64,000 nt of DNA from Porites lobata (Eukaryota > Cnidaria > Anthozoa > Scleractinia > Poritidae), in NCBI GenBank assembly GCA_942486035.1, contig CALNXK010000069.1:1256001-1320000 (forward strand), read 5' to 3'. Position 1 is the first letter of the stretch. Each line of letters opens with the position of its first letter. Of this stretch, positions 42,251 to 54,093 are shown piece after piece. Under the pieces are notes generated by a model, which did not search any database, had not been told where the DNA came from, and worked only from the letters and a program-made list of their open reading frames with translations. Both the position numbers and the translations under genes were made by a program.

Positions 42251-42286
42251 AATATATAGATTTAGCCAGGGCTAAAAGCGAAGCTC
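42251..42286 (+). repeat. dispersed 36-bp motif, copy 1
   Basis: AATATATAGATTTAGCCAGG through GCGAAGCTC; recurs at 56980-57015 with a single A/C difference. Probably the end of a dispersed element. Confidence 0.8.
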
Positions 42287-42514
42287 CCATTAATAAATTT
42301 ATAATTTAGATCAAACAATAAACCTGTAATCTACAAATCGGTTAACTTAAGGGCACATATGTGACTTTTTAGGGAAAGCTAAGGCTAAGTGATTTTAGAG
42401 TGAAAAAAAATCTTACATCGAGTTGATAGCCTTATATGTACACCCAAAAAATAGCAATCATCTTCGATCACATTTAAGAGCCATGATGGCTCTTGATCAC
42501 AGTAGATTAGGCCT

Positions 42515-44040
42515 TGTTACGCCGCAAAATGTAATAATCGCCGCAAAATGTAATATTAACGCAAAATGTAATAAGAATCGCCGCAAAATGTAATACTAAC
42601 GCAAAATGTAATAACATTGACGCAAAATGTAATAAAATTTTCAACGCAAAATGTAATAATCTTTCGACGCAAATTGTAATAACTTTTCTAACGCATAATG
42701 TAATAACGCAAAATGTAATAATTTCCGAAATAACGACGTGGATGCTATTTCAAAATCGGTATTGTGGCTCAGTCATCAGTAGCTGATCCAGATCTTCATG
42801 TGAATTATTATTATTATTATTACTATTATTATTATTATCAATATTGATATTAATAATAGTAATAATATAAATTTATTATTATTATTATTATACTACTACA
42901 TGAAATTTCTCAAGTAGTAGTATAACTTCCATAACCCCATAGGTCGCGGGGCAGGGTACGGATGGTTCTTTACTACAATATCTACTGGAAACAAAAAAGC
43001 CACCTTTAATGCCCTTTGAGGCTACAACTCGTCGGTTCATATTTAATCACCGTTTCTGTTTTCCTATGTAACAATCATAATTATCATATTATACGCTATT
43101 TCTCTTTTTTCGTTAACCATCTTGCATTATATGAGGGAAAAATGTGATGCTGTGAACAGGATTATATTTTTGCCGTATGAGAGCCTTGAGTTGCATGGTT
43201 TAGTGTATTTTATAATCGATTCCTAAATGTCAGCGAATAAAAACGGTTATTGTTCCGTTCCTTACTTTGAAGATAATAAATGGTGTTCTGGTTCCGTATG
43301 TACATAAATAACATTAAATTAGCTCTACCCTTGCACTCTGAGCTAATGTTCAACGAAAATTTCATAGCTACTCATAGCGTTTTATTTGTTTGAGTAGTCA
43401 GGGAAATACTCACACCAGTAGTCACCCATTTCACCTATAGAATCATTTCCCGAATTTTCAATCTAACTATTCTGTCTTTTGTAGCTTTAGACATCTAACA
43501 GAAAATGTGCAATAATTCAATAGAAGTTAGAGCTACATAATATATTACTTCTGTATTGGGACTTGTATTACGTTCAGCGGAAACAAACGTCCCATTCGGT
43601 TCCTTAAAGATGATTACATCTTCTCATTTCAACTGTTCCATTGTAATATTAGCAATAATAATAATAATAATAATAGCCAATATTAATAGTAATATTAATA
43701 TTATTAATAATATTAATATTAATATCAACAATAATAATAGTTTATAATTTAATTGAAAATCTGAATTCGCTACCGATGACTGAGCAACAATACCGATTTT
43801 GAAATAGCATGCAAGTCGTTATTCGGAAATTATTACATTTTGCGTTATTACATTATGCGTTAGAAAAGTTATTACAATTTGCGTCGAAAGATCATTACAT
43901 TCTGCGTTGAAAATTTTATTACATTTTGCATCAATGTTATTACATTTTGTGTTAGTATTACATTTTGCGGCGATTCTTATTACATTTTGCGGCGATTCTT
44001 ATTACATTTTGCGGCGATTATTACATTTCGCGGCGTAACA
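42515..44040. mobile_element. fold-back element with tandem-repeat inverted arms
   Basis: The left arm (42515-42782) and right arm (43770-44040) are inverted copies of each other. Each holds ten copies of CGCAAAATGTAAT (or its complement) with 2-10 bp spacers, followed by an inner unique inverted segment (ATGCTATTTCAAAATCGG). The outer ends are TGTTACGCCGC / GCGGCGTAACA. GGCCT (42510-42514 and 44041-44045) flanks the element as a probable 5-bp target duplication. The 1-kb core has no ORF. This fits Foldback-type nonautonomous DNA transposons; its source transposase is unknown. Confidence 0.88.
42783..43769. repeat. noncoding core of the fold-back element with ATT microsatellites
   Basis: (ATT)n and ATTAATA-rich tracts at about 42806-42892 and (AAT)n at about 43655-43740 sit near both ends of the core. 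No gene between. Confidence 0.6.
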
Positions 44041-44045
44041 GGCCT

Positions 44046-45034
44046 GGAAAACGAATTCTTGGAAAACAAATCAGGCCGAATTTTTGACGTTCGACAAGTT
44101 TACTTAACAAAATCTTGCCAACAAATCTGGGTGCGTGTAAACCAACATTTCATACTTTTTATACAGTATTTCACAAATTTTCAAGACAAATATTCAGAAC
44201 CATCGAAGCACACGTGGGCTTTTAGCAAAACCGTTCAAAAAATTTCAAAAAACCCCTATACGGCCAGCCCGTTCTCACTTTTGACAAGTGCCAAATTTTC
44301 AGTAAGCATTAAGAGTTACACTTCAACATAATAGAGAATTTATTGTGTTTATTTTTCATTTAATGATTTTAAAACGATGTGTAATCTTAAAAAGCATTTG
44401 ATATGCGCGGCATTTTGAGTACTCCTGCAAGCGATGTTTATGAACAACTGAAAACAAATGGCAAAGTGTTTAAAATTGCAAGAGACTACTAACAATCAAT
44501 AAAAGAAATATAATTCGGTGAAACATTTACAGAGACAAAAATTTTCATTCACGAAGACAAGTATTAAAGCGTCTCTAAAAATCCTAAGTCCTTAAGCTGG
44601 AGCTTAAAGCTTTTAGCCGGCTTCCCCGTGTTTACTGTTTTCAAAGATGAACTCGAGGCAAGAAAAGCGCTCAAAGCTTTCTTTCTACAGCCAAAATTAT
44701 AACTAAATACTCTTCGGGACATTTTTTCGTTCTATTTGCGGAGAGAAAATATCAACTAAAGGTTTTTTAAAGTTCTGTAAGCTTATATCAAATCTCATAC
44801 TAGGTCAGATCATTGTCTCAGATCTTAATACAAACGTGCATAAACTAGCCTCATAAACTGCGCTCGACTTCATGAAATTAGATATACAAAAAACAAACAC
44901 AATAATTACTCCAGACTTACCATTCGAGATGCAGCTCCTGAAAGCCGCTTGAGGGACTTTTCAACCCGCATCCGGCAAGGTGAAAAATGAACACGATGTC
45001 ATCCGAAATCGGATTTGTGACTTTGACAAGCGGC
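44046..45034. other. noncoding
   Basis: No gene recognised. An apparent frame reading outward from the fold-back arm (43879-44331) is repeat-derived. Confidence 0.4.
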
Positions 45035-45383
45035 GCATTTCTCAACCAAAAATTCAGTAAACAAACCAGCCATGAATAACAGAAGACTGTTGATAGCAGC
45101 TGTATTTCATTTTGTGCATCCAGTGGGAAAAGACAGTAAAAAACATCACAAGTTGACAAAAAACTCTGTCAGCTTCAGCTGTCAAAGTAAACAAGTTTCA
45201 AGATGCTGCATTTCTCAACCAAAAACCCAATAAACAAACCAGCCATGAATAACAGAAGACTCTTGATAGCAGCTGTATTTCATTTTGTACATCCAGAGGA
45301 GAATGACATAAAAAAAAACATCACAAGTTGAGACAAAACTCTGTCAGCTTCAGCTGTCAAAAGTAAACAAGTTTCAAGATGCT
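45035..45383 (+). repeat. tandem duplication, 173 and 176 bp
   Basis: Unit 1 (45035-45207) and unit 2 (45208-45383) both begin GCATTTCTCAACCAAAAA and share AACAGAAGACT(G/C)TTGATAGC and CTCTGTCAGCTTCAGCTGTC with few differences. No coding function seen. Confidence 0.85.
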
Positions 45384-48235
45384 GCATAAATTTTCCGCAT
45401 GAACTCACCTGTCAAATTTTGACCAATCAGAGCATAAAAATTGGATGTACAGCGTGACCAACGCGTGTCCATGATAACAAAAGGTCTTCTCCGCCTGTGT
45501 TTTTAAATAACTGGCTGAATTTTCGTGTCCGAGGTAAGTTTGAAATCAAAATCTTAATAGTGCTGGGCCATAGTGACATAAACACGACATATTTCATATA
45601 CATTTTTAAAAAAACAAACTTGAGCTTGCGATCATTTGAAAACTAGTAACTTGTCAGGGGATAACTTCAAAAAATACTTGACCTCGATGGGTCGACAACT
45701 GAGCCCGCGATACGGTCAGGTGATACTGGTCAGCGGATACCCTGTTTTGACAGCTGTCAATTGATTACAACATTGATGTGCAATCACTTTTCTCCTGGGC
45801 TCCCAAACTATCTAGAAAGTGTGACAGTAAACATTGGTATGCCTGTGGTGCGGACGGACGGTCGTTCATTCGTTCGGTGTACGGTCACATGATAACCAAA
45901 TTTTCTGGGATGGGTAGATTTACTTAGCTATGGGGCTCCGCCCACGCGCGCGCGCATGGAGCTCCGCTATTAGTTCAAACTGTACATTACTTTTTCTCCA
46001 GTCCAATGAGAAACAACAACGAGGAATGTACACCCCAGGAAACTGGATAATATCATAGTACTCTTAGCTGAGTGTCAGTTTCAAGGCACCCAGTCGAGCA
46101 ATCAGAATCACAATTTTTTTTCCCACTTAGAGTTTATGTCACACCGGTTGAAACTCGGAACTGTTTCCTCGTAGAGCCAATCATAATAGATGGAATGCAT
46201 AGGTTACAAATAGTTTGTATTTTATTCCTAGGGAGATACTACATGCTACTTGCTGCCTGTACAGCTGAGTGAACGTCTCCATTAGAATTATGGTTTGAAA
46301 TCCCACCGCTTGTAGGGTTAATATGCCTATAACTGGAGTAACCTGTTCACACCAGGTTTTTTATAGCTAGCAAAATCGTTTTGTCTGATATATGTGTGTC
46401 TGTAATCTACTTTATCCAAATGTCAAGATGAAGGCTTTATTTCAAAAGTAACACAACATGCTATTTATTCGCCAGGTTTGGGGCTTTTCCCGCCAGAGTC
46501 TTTTTGTCCGTTCATTCTCCAGACGTCTTATTGTCTCTGACATCTCGAGTTACTTTTACCCTTCGTAAAATGCATGGCAAGCATTGTATTCAACAAGCTA
46601 TACCTCTGGCTCAAAAGCTTGAAACATTTACACAGGACTAGTAAATCAATAGCTCATGATTCAACTACTACTATTTTCCATCACCACAAACAGTGTGCCC
46701 AGCGAGACAGTTCGCAAAGGCGATTCATGATAGCCAAATTAAAGATACTTTTTAATATGCTCCTTTCTATCCTGACGTCAAATTGTTCCCAATATTCGAT
46801 TATTATTTTGGGCTTTTGAAACTTAGTCTCGTCCGTTTCAGTGTTTGTCAACACCATCTGCGCTGAAAATGACAACTAGGGAAACTCTCCAGACGTCATG
46901 ATGTCTCCAATATCCCATTATTTCAAATGTTCGCAACTGTTTCTCCATAAGAATACTCGAAGCTTTTGGTCACCCATTGGACGTTTCACTACATGAGATT
47001 CAGTGTCATCAGGAGCCCCTTAATGGTGAAACACTGTTTTACCCGAGTACTGACTAGCTGATGTGCCTGAAGTCTTTGCTGTTCTAGACACTGGTGACAT
47101 GCTGTGCATGTCTATTGCGCTAGCTATGTTTATGATTGTTTAAATTATATGTTTTGGAAAAATGGTTTCTCGATATATGACGAATGTCGAATTAAAGCTT
47201 CTATCTGATCATTTATATAGCAAGCAATGCGCGCAGCAACATTTTTACAGGACTAGTAAATCAATAACTCATGATTCAACTACAGCTATCACTGACCACA
47301 ACTTGTAGCACAATGGAAGACAAATTGTGGTAACTGACAGAAATAACATATTGCTCTCAAAACAAGGCCTTGATCCACTATGAATGTCCCATCACAGTAT
47401 TTAGAGAACTACTGCTTATTTTTTGCTGCAAGCCTGTAGCAACAACATGATCTATTCTATATTACACACAAACCATGCCAACCCATCACCTAACACACAA
47501 GCAATGGGCCCAGCGAGACAGCTCTTCATGAAGCTGACAAATTATGATTACCCAGTCAAAGAAACTTTTATGATTTTTACTACCCAGTCATCAAATTGTC
47601 CCCAAAATTTGAGTACTAAGGTCGTTTGCAAACGTTTCATCCTTAAACGAATTTTCCTTTACTGGCTTGAAACTATTCGAAACTCAGGTTGGTCAATAAT
47701 TACACATTGCATAGTCTGTTTATGTACAGCAGACATTCCCGTAGTGAATTTCACAATTAAGGATACCGTTTACGGTAGCAGTGACAGCAAAGTTTCTATT
47801 AGCATTTTTTTCATATAAATGACTGTATTATTCGAAGATGTTTATTTAATTTGTCTTTTCACTAACATTGAGTGCTAAATTGCTTTTGTGTTACTTTGTA
47901 TGCCTTAATAAGCAGAAATTGTAAAGAAGTGGTCACTATATGTCATGTAATATATTATTACAATTTTAAAAATATTTCTAACAAGAAAATTGAAATCCAC
48001 ATGTTAAATTATGTGGTGATGTGTATGTTGAACAAAATAAATTTAAAATCAGCTGATCTTGTCATTTGGATTATAAACAAACACTGTCTAGAGATTCCAT
48101 TAACAGGGTATGACTCGCTATAGGTTACTTAGCACTATATTTACACTGTATGCATTGTCTAAGTTTGATATGATTAAACTGACTTTTGACTCAGCATTGC
48201 TATAAGAGTCATATTATTAATAGTGCAAGTTTTTG
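45384..48235. other. noncoding with a diverged duplicated segment
   Basis: ACAGGACTAGTAAATCAATA followed by (G/A)CTCATGATTCAACTAC occurs at about 46634 and 47247, and GCCCAGCGAGACAG recurs at about 46698 and 47507, indicating an old duplication with a step of about 600-800 bp. No gene recognised. Confidence 0.5.
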
Positions 48236-48660
48236 TTTCTTCAGGCTGAGCCTGGGTGGACTATATTCCATAAGACTGGCCACTCAAGTATGCATGCCCT
48301 GCAATTTGATCTTGGCCAGGCTCATCAAGGTTTCTTGGCAAGCTTAACCAATTTTTGGCCCCACCAGCTGCAGCCAGTGCAGGGCAATAATTGTAGGCCA
48401 AATGTTTCTGCTATTCCTCGCCAGGCTTTGCTAGTTTTGACCCCGGCCAGCCGCAGCCTGTCCCGGCCATGAAGACCATTCATGTTTTTTGCTTTTCCTT
48501 CTCAATTTTGGCCCCGGCCAACCGCGGCCAGGCCAGGCCGAGCTGACCCTGTGGCTGCGGCTTCCCTGTTTTTTTTTCCCCCTGGCCAGCTTGGCCAACC
48601 CTGGCTTTCAGGCCCGGCTTTGACTCCGGTCTACCCTGGTCTGGCCGGGTTCCTGATGCA
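48236..48660 (+). repeat. GGCC/CCGGCC-rich island
   Basis: A strongly GC-rich block in AT-rich DNA, built from imperfect repeats of TTTTGGCCCCGGCCAACCGC-like units and GCCAGGC strings. The two open frames across it are repeat artefacts. Confidence 0.6.
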
Positions 48661-49020
48661 AGGGTTTGACTGTTCTATCATAACCAGGAAAGTAGTTTCA
48701 ATCTTACCACACTTTGTGCATTAACTTCTTTTTTGAGACACTGTCAAACACTGACGACACTGATGGAAGGATGAATAGCCATCTTGAACCCCCTGAATAA
48801 TGGGCCAAATGCACTACGGAACTCCCCACATGGGTGTTCTAGTAATGAACTGAAATTCTCATTCTGTTTATAAACTGAATGTTCCACACTATAAAAAAAC
48901 TATTACTGGTTTTGGATATCTCCTCATTTTTTTTCTTACCATTTATATGGTCTAATGAATAAGTTGTCACTATTTGTCTATCAGCATACTTACAGGCATT
49001 TTACTCTGTACTCTAACAGG
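48661..49020. other. noncoding
   Basis: No feature recognised. Confidence 0.35.
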
Positions 49021-50470
49021 ACCTTGTCTTCAAGAAATCAGAGTGGGTGGCAGTTTTTTATCCACAAAAAGTTGATACAATATATTTGGACGGAAAAATG
49101 AGGGTAAAATTTATTTGAGCAACGACCAAATGAAGTTTTTGAACTTCGACAAGAATGACACGATCAGAAAGATGTTGACCCCAAAAGGGTATTTCATTGG
49201 AGCGCAAGGGTTGTTTATGGAAGAAAGGGATTTTCCATCAAAGACCTCAATGTCATCCGAAAAAAATATGGTGAAGAACAAAGGAACTATCTTCTTAAAG
49301 AAGGGTGAGTTCTGATCATTCCACTATTAGCAGAAAAAAATCTAGTATAATTCATAATTTACAGTTTCATTTTATAATGGTTAAAGGGACAATGACCCAC
49401 CAATTTAGCTTATCCAACTTGGCTGGATAAATATTCTTTACAGCAAAGTGGAAGCAGACGTTTGGTTATAAAGTAACTGATTGCAAGGATTGAAGTGCTT
49501 TATTGAACGGCAAGTTTCATTTCTAGGAAATGATACCTCTTAACAACAGAATGTTAAAACAGTGAAGTTATATGACTGAAAAAAACGTTCGTGGGCATAG
49601 ATGTAAATTTATTTGGAAACTGAGTAAGATCAACTTAACCTCCCTATCTCCTGTACCAATTCACTGCAGTCATGATGAAAATACCTTTTCTTGTTTCAGT
49701 AGTCTCCTTCCTTTTCAGAAAAAAGAGGAACTGACCAGTTGTGAATTTAAATCCCCCAGGTCATCAAGGCATCCTTCAAAATTATTGAAATGCAAGAAAA
49801 GAAAAAGGTGTGAATTAAGTTTATTTAGCGATATTTTCCTTTTTGCCTTTATCGAAACGTTCTTTGGGATGTTACTAACAATAAACAACTACGGCAACAA
49901 AAAAGGAAGCAAAATTTTTAGATAATTAAACAAAGAAACGATCTGTCATGAAAACAGTAAATTAAGACCAGCAACAGATTTGGACAATTTCTTTTCTCTT
50001 CTTTTTTATTTATAGGAAAAAATAGTGTGCATGAACACTTTTTTTCACCAGAAACTCAAAACTCTCAAAGAAGATAAGAACTTGGTTGTCTTGAAGGGCT
50101 GGATTAACAGGGTAAAATTTGACGTTTTTGATTGCTTTTGTTCAGTTTTATTGTTATTGTTATTGTGGTACAATACATATTCGACAATTAACATCAATTT
50201 CTTTAACCTTCACAGCGAAATGAAAAACAGCCTAACACTAATCCTAGTGCACAAGAATAGAAATCATTGGCTATTAGGTTAAGTATTTTTTTCAAAACAT
50301 CTGAACTGTAACAAACGTAATACTTGTTTGATATAGCGTCATGCTTGATCAGTTTAAGAGTAGACACTGACTTAACTACTCCTTTAGGTGATAAACAGCG
50401 AAGAAAAAGACATCCCGTTCTACAACTTCAATGGAGGCTTACCAATACCTTCGTTCTTCTCAAATATGAG
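49021..50470 (+). pseudogene. Ulp1-like (C48) cysteine protease relative, separate exons
   Basis: Candidate exons: about 49022-49310 (DLVFKKSEWVAVFYPQKV, then in another frame KFLNFDKNDTIRKMLTPKGY, ending near a GTGAGT donor); about 49720-49807 (basic); 50016-50111 (VCMNTFFHQKLKTLKED, then VLKGWINR); 50216-50277 (SLTLILVHKNRNHWLL); about 50388-50470 (VINSEEKDIPFYNFNGG). The NTFF..KL and V.K..HW.L signatures match Ulp1/SENP-type proteases, with HW as the catalytic His. The Asp usually found in the following strand is Asn (FYNF), and the catalytic Cys region is not in the window's exons. Splice phases between the last three exons are off by one base as read, suggesting decay. It may derive from a transposon-borne Ulp1 gene. 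Confidence 0.45.
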
Positions 50471-50794
50471 GTATGTAAGATGAAGTTATTATATTAAACA
50501 TGGAGATGCTGGGAACACCAGGGCAGTGATGAATGTTAGGCAAATGAATTTTTATTTAAAGTTGAGCTGGTGAAAAGTCAAAAAATAATATCTAGTGCAT
50601 CATACACATTTCACCGTCCATCACAGAAATACACCTCTAGCAACCCCTGAGAATGGCGAAACATCGGAAACACATTCTACAACTATGACAGAGAAGGGTT
50701 TTCAGTTCCGTTGCGCACGTAAAGCAAAATCAACAAAAGCTGCACATAAATGTTTTCAAGCTAACGTCACAGCGTTTCACCCATTTTTGGCCGC

Positions 50795-51945
50795 TGCTTA
50801 AGATTGCGATCAAATTGAGAGGAAGCTCAAATACATAATTGCCCTCCCGGAAATTGTGGGGAAATTGTCCCCCAGTGATCAAATCCTAGCTCAAACCCTG
50901 GCTGATGCCTTACTAGAAAAACTAGAAGTAGACACACCTGAGGTCGACCTACAAGTTAACAGGGTCGTAGGCACAAACTCGATTAGAACCAAGAAAGTAA
51001 TTGAACCATCCATTCAAGACTCGAGGAAAATGAATATGCACCAACCAAAGTCCCGTTTGCATACTCACAAGAATACAACCCCGCTTCACATGAGGATATT
51101 GCACACATACCGTAAAGCCAGTCAATGGAAACATCTATCTCAGATTGCAGACAAGAGACAACACCGCTCTGACGTCGATATAGGCCTGCTCATTGGATGC
51201 AATGTTCCAGCTGCTTTCCAACCAATAAACGTCATCTTTGGAAAAGATGAAGAGCCCTGGGAAGAGCAGTACCAGTTTGGCGTGACTGTAATTGGTCGTG
51301 TCTGTAAAGACAAGCAGCAAACACAAAACTCAGCATCGGTCAATCGCGCAACAGTGGAAAGACAAATGCTCCTAGATTGTGGCAGGGAAACATCCAGACC
51401 ACCACCCTTTGAGAACGTAACAAATACTAAGGACCTAACCAGCTCAAAACAAGTACGTGAGATGATGGTGCTAGATCACAGTGAGATTCATGGAACTGAA
51501 CAAGCAGAGTCTATAGAAGAAAAACACTTCGGAGAGATTCTCACTAGGGGCCTGCACAAAAACACAAATGGAAACTAGGAAGGACCCTTACCCTTTAGAC
51601 CTGATGATCTATCACTACCAGACAATAAAGAGCACTGTTTAAGTCGACTTCTTTCACGGCAAACTTAAAGACTACCTAGCCTTTATGAAGAAGACACTTC
51701 ATAATGGTCACGTAAGCTGAGTTCCTGTAGACCAACTCAGCACAGAAAGGGGCAAAGTATGGCACCTCCCCCACTTCCATGTATACCACCCAAGGACACC
51801 GGATCAGATCCGAGTTGTGTTTGATTGCAGTGCCGTATTCTAGAACGAGTTATTAAACAAGCACCTGCTCTAAGGTCCAGACCAGTTAAATTTCCTGATC
51901 ACAGTACTGACACGATTAAACACGAACACATGCTATAAAAGGAGG
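50795..51945 (+). pseudogene. BEL/Pao retrotransposon pol fragment
   Basis: 50856-51578 encodes the protease-to-RT linker region of BEL/Pao elements: SQIADKRQHRSDVDIGLLIG, then FGVTVIGRVC and SSKQVREMMVLDHSEIHG. A stop follows at 51578. Beyond it, degraded blocks in several frames still show GPLPFRPDDLSLPDNKEHCL, HFHVYHPRTPDQIRVVFD and NELLNKHLL, the start of the RT domain. The RT active site, RNase H, integrase and LTRs are not found. Multiple stops mean it is inactive. Confidence 0.8.
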
Positions 51946-52002
51946 CTTCCAGGGAAGCGGTTAGGTCATTTGCCAATTAACTCTGAAGAGTGCTGATCAA
52001 AT
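51946..52002. other. junction between BEL/Pao remnant and exon
   Basis: Short segment that would hold the 5' UTR of the exon starting at 52003 if that exon is real. Confidence 0.25.
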
Positions 52003-52032
52003 ATGGCGGCCGATTCTACGTCTGCTCCTGAG
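52003..52032 (+). CDS. possible first coding exon of a host gene
   Basis: ATG at 52003 in AATATGGCGGCC context encodes MAADSTSAPE and ends at GAG|GTCTG. A possible second exon at about 52140-52211 (GEIIKVKTPQKKTSSMPG) ends at CCAG|GTAAAC. The gene is not recognised and later exons cannot be linked with confidence. Confidence 0.35.
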
Positions 52033-52211
52033 GTCTGTTTCTTTCTTCGTTCTTTTGTTACATTTAACTACACAGGTACAAAATATAGTTGAAAATCTTT
52101 GTCCTTAGATCACTATTCTACTAAACGAATCATTAATTGAGGGTGGCTAACTATGAACAATGGTGAGATCATAAAGGTGAAGACGCCTCAAAAGAAAACT
52201 TCATCTATGCC

Positions 52212-52988
52212 AGGTAAACTTTTGGCAACAAAGAATTAAAATAATGTCCTCTTTAAGAAGAGTAATATTTACGTTTTAGTCTTTTGTTTTGTTTCCTCTC
52301 ATCTGATTAGTCATACAGTATCCCGCCAAAGGGTAAATCATGAATATTCAGAGTAATTGTAATATATGCCATTTCTCTTCTGTTTCTTTTTACATCTATT
52401 AGTGTAAGAAGGAAAACCGTTTTTCTCCCTTAAAAAATTAAAAATTTTCGCTCTTATTAGTGGTCACGGTAGAATTCAGGTTATTCCTTTGGCTCATTTG
52501 CTCGTTGAGAATGTTACAGCGAAATCAGTCCTTTACATTTTGGTGCCATCTCTAGCTGATGTCGGGCTTTGTATAAGAACCTCTTTTGCCATATTATTTT
52601 ATACTATAATGGCTTCGTAAATCTTAGCACGTTATAATTCTAAAAGAGGTTTTTATTTATAAATGCATGGAACAACAAGGCCTGGAAGTGGTGGAGGATG
52701 AAGCCTCGCACGCAGACGTTATTGATGACATTATTGTCTCTTATGGGCCTTTTTATTTGCACCAGTTAAGATAAAATTGTCAGCCTAGCACTGTAGAAGG
52801 TCATTGCACCATATCAAACACAGAAGTTTTAATTCCGCCATCAACGCGACCTTTCAAGTGGCTTGGGTCGAACAGTCGGAAATATAAATTTCCAATGTTT
52901 CGTTCTTCTCTATCCATTATTGAACATCCGTTAAGAAGGCGGACAGGCTGAAGCGGAACATCTTAAAAGCATTTTTTTAGGACGCAGA
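52212..52988. other. intronic or intergenic
   Basis: No feature recognised beyond AT-rich sequence. Confidence 0.35.
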
Positions 52989-53186
52989 ATGGCGGCGCAC
53001 TCGTGTCTGTGTGCGCTGATACTTATTTCTCTTTTCACTCTCAGAGGTTTCATTTCCGGTTCCGAATATTCATCATTTTCTAATTATATATATGCTGAAC
53101 CTAAGGATATGGGTAACGACTCTAACTGGCATCAATTCTTTGATATTTCGGGCTCATATTTGCATCATCAACAGTACATAAAAAGT
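52989..53186 (+). CDS. signal-peptide first exon of unknown secreted or membrane protein
   Basis: ATG 52989 starts MAAHSCLCALILISLFTLRG, a textbook signal peptide: short n-region, hydrophobic core (ALILISLFTL) and a small-residue cleavage region near FISGS. A polar, aromatic segment follows (SNYIYAEPKDMGNDSNWHQF). The exon can end at a GTAAAA donor near 53186. I cannot name the protein. No downstream exon is clearly connected. Confidence 0.5.
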
Positions 53187-53194
53187 AAAACTTA

Positions 53195-54093
53195 AGAAAC
53201 CTCTTTCGGCTTACATTTGTGCATGCCGTCTTAATTATTTTTGGTAACAAAATATGTTGATAGGTGTCACGGTACCAGCATGTTTTTTTTGTTTTTCCAG
53301 GACCACACGTAATTTGTTATCTTGAATTTTACTTCAACTTTTCGTGGGCCATTAATATTGGGAACTGATAACAGGACCATTAGCACTTTTATGTCACTTA
53401 ATTATCTAAATAGACACATTTTCCACCACGGGAATATTTTGCCGTCTTTGCTTCATGGCTGGAATCTGTATTGCCATGACAGCCTCACCGAAACATTTAA
53501 ATGATAAATTTCCATTGATTGGGGCTGTACCTCAGGAAGTAAATAAACTGAATTGTTGTTTACGCTAAAAAACGTTACCTGTTCAAAACAGTAACTGGAG
53601 TAATTTTTTCTAGCTGCCAAATTAGAACGCAAGTGCCTTAAGGAAAACAAGGTAAACTTTTGAAACAAGTTCGAGAAATGTTAAAATGGCGAACCCGATA
53701 AAGTCAAAATACTTACAATTTACACGCGTAAGTCACGATTATCCCCAATTAACTGATGACAGAAATAGCTTTAAGAAAACATTCCTCTTTGGTTCACATT
53801 TAGTCAACCGCCGAAATACATGTGGCATGGCTTAAATTTTTGCGAGTACCCAGTCCTACACCTGCTAAGTCGACTGCAATGGTTTTTTCTCAAACGCTGT
53901 TAATGTTCATGGGTTGATAACACATTATAAATTATTATTTGTTGAAAACTAATTATTATTCTTTTTTAAGCCTTTAGAAATTCCCACAGAAATGTTTTGA
54001 CCTTGGAGAGGTAAGCTAGTTCCTTACCTTTAAAGGTGTCCCTATTTGAGTGTATTCCGTTTATTTATCTTGACTTTAAATATATTTTTCAGA
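53195..54093. other. intronic or intergenic
   Basis: No supported exon found. Confidence 0.35.

Noticed and set aside
42515..42725. CRISPR-like array (ten 13-bp repeats)
   Set aside because: Spacers are 2-10 bp and related, repeats are short and degenerate, an inverted copy lies 1 kb away, and the DNA is animal.
43879..44331. 150-codon ORF starting in the right fold-back arm
   Set aside because: Its first half translates the ATTACATTTTGCG repeats; the rest has no domain.
48233..48724. Two ORFs across the GC-rich island
   Set aside because: They owe their length to repeated GC-rich sequence without stops; no domain.
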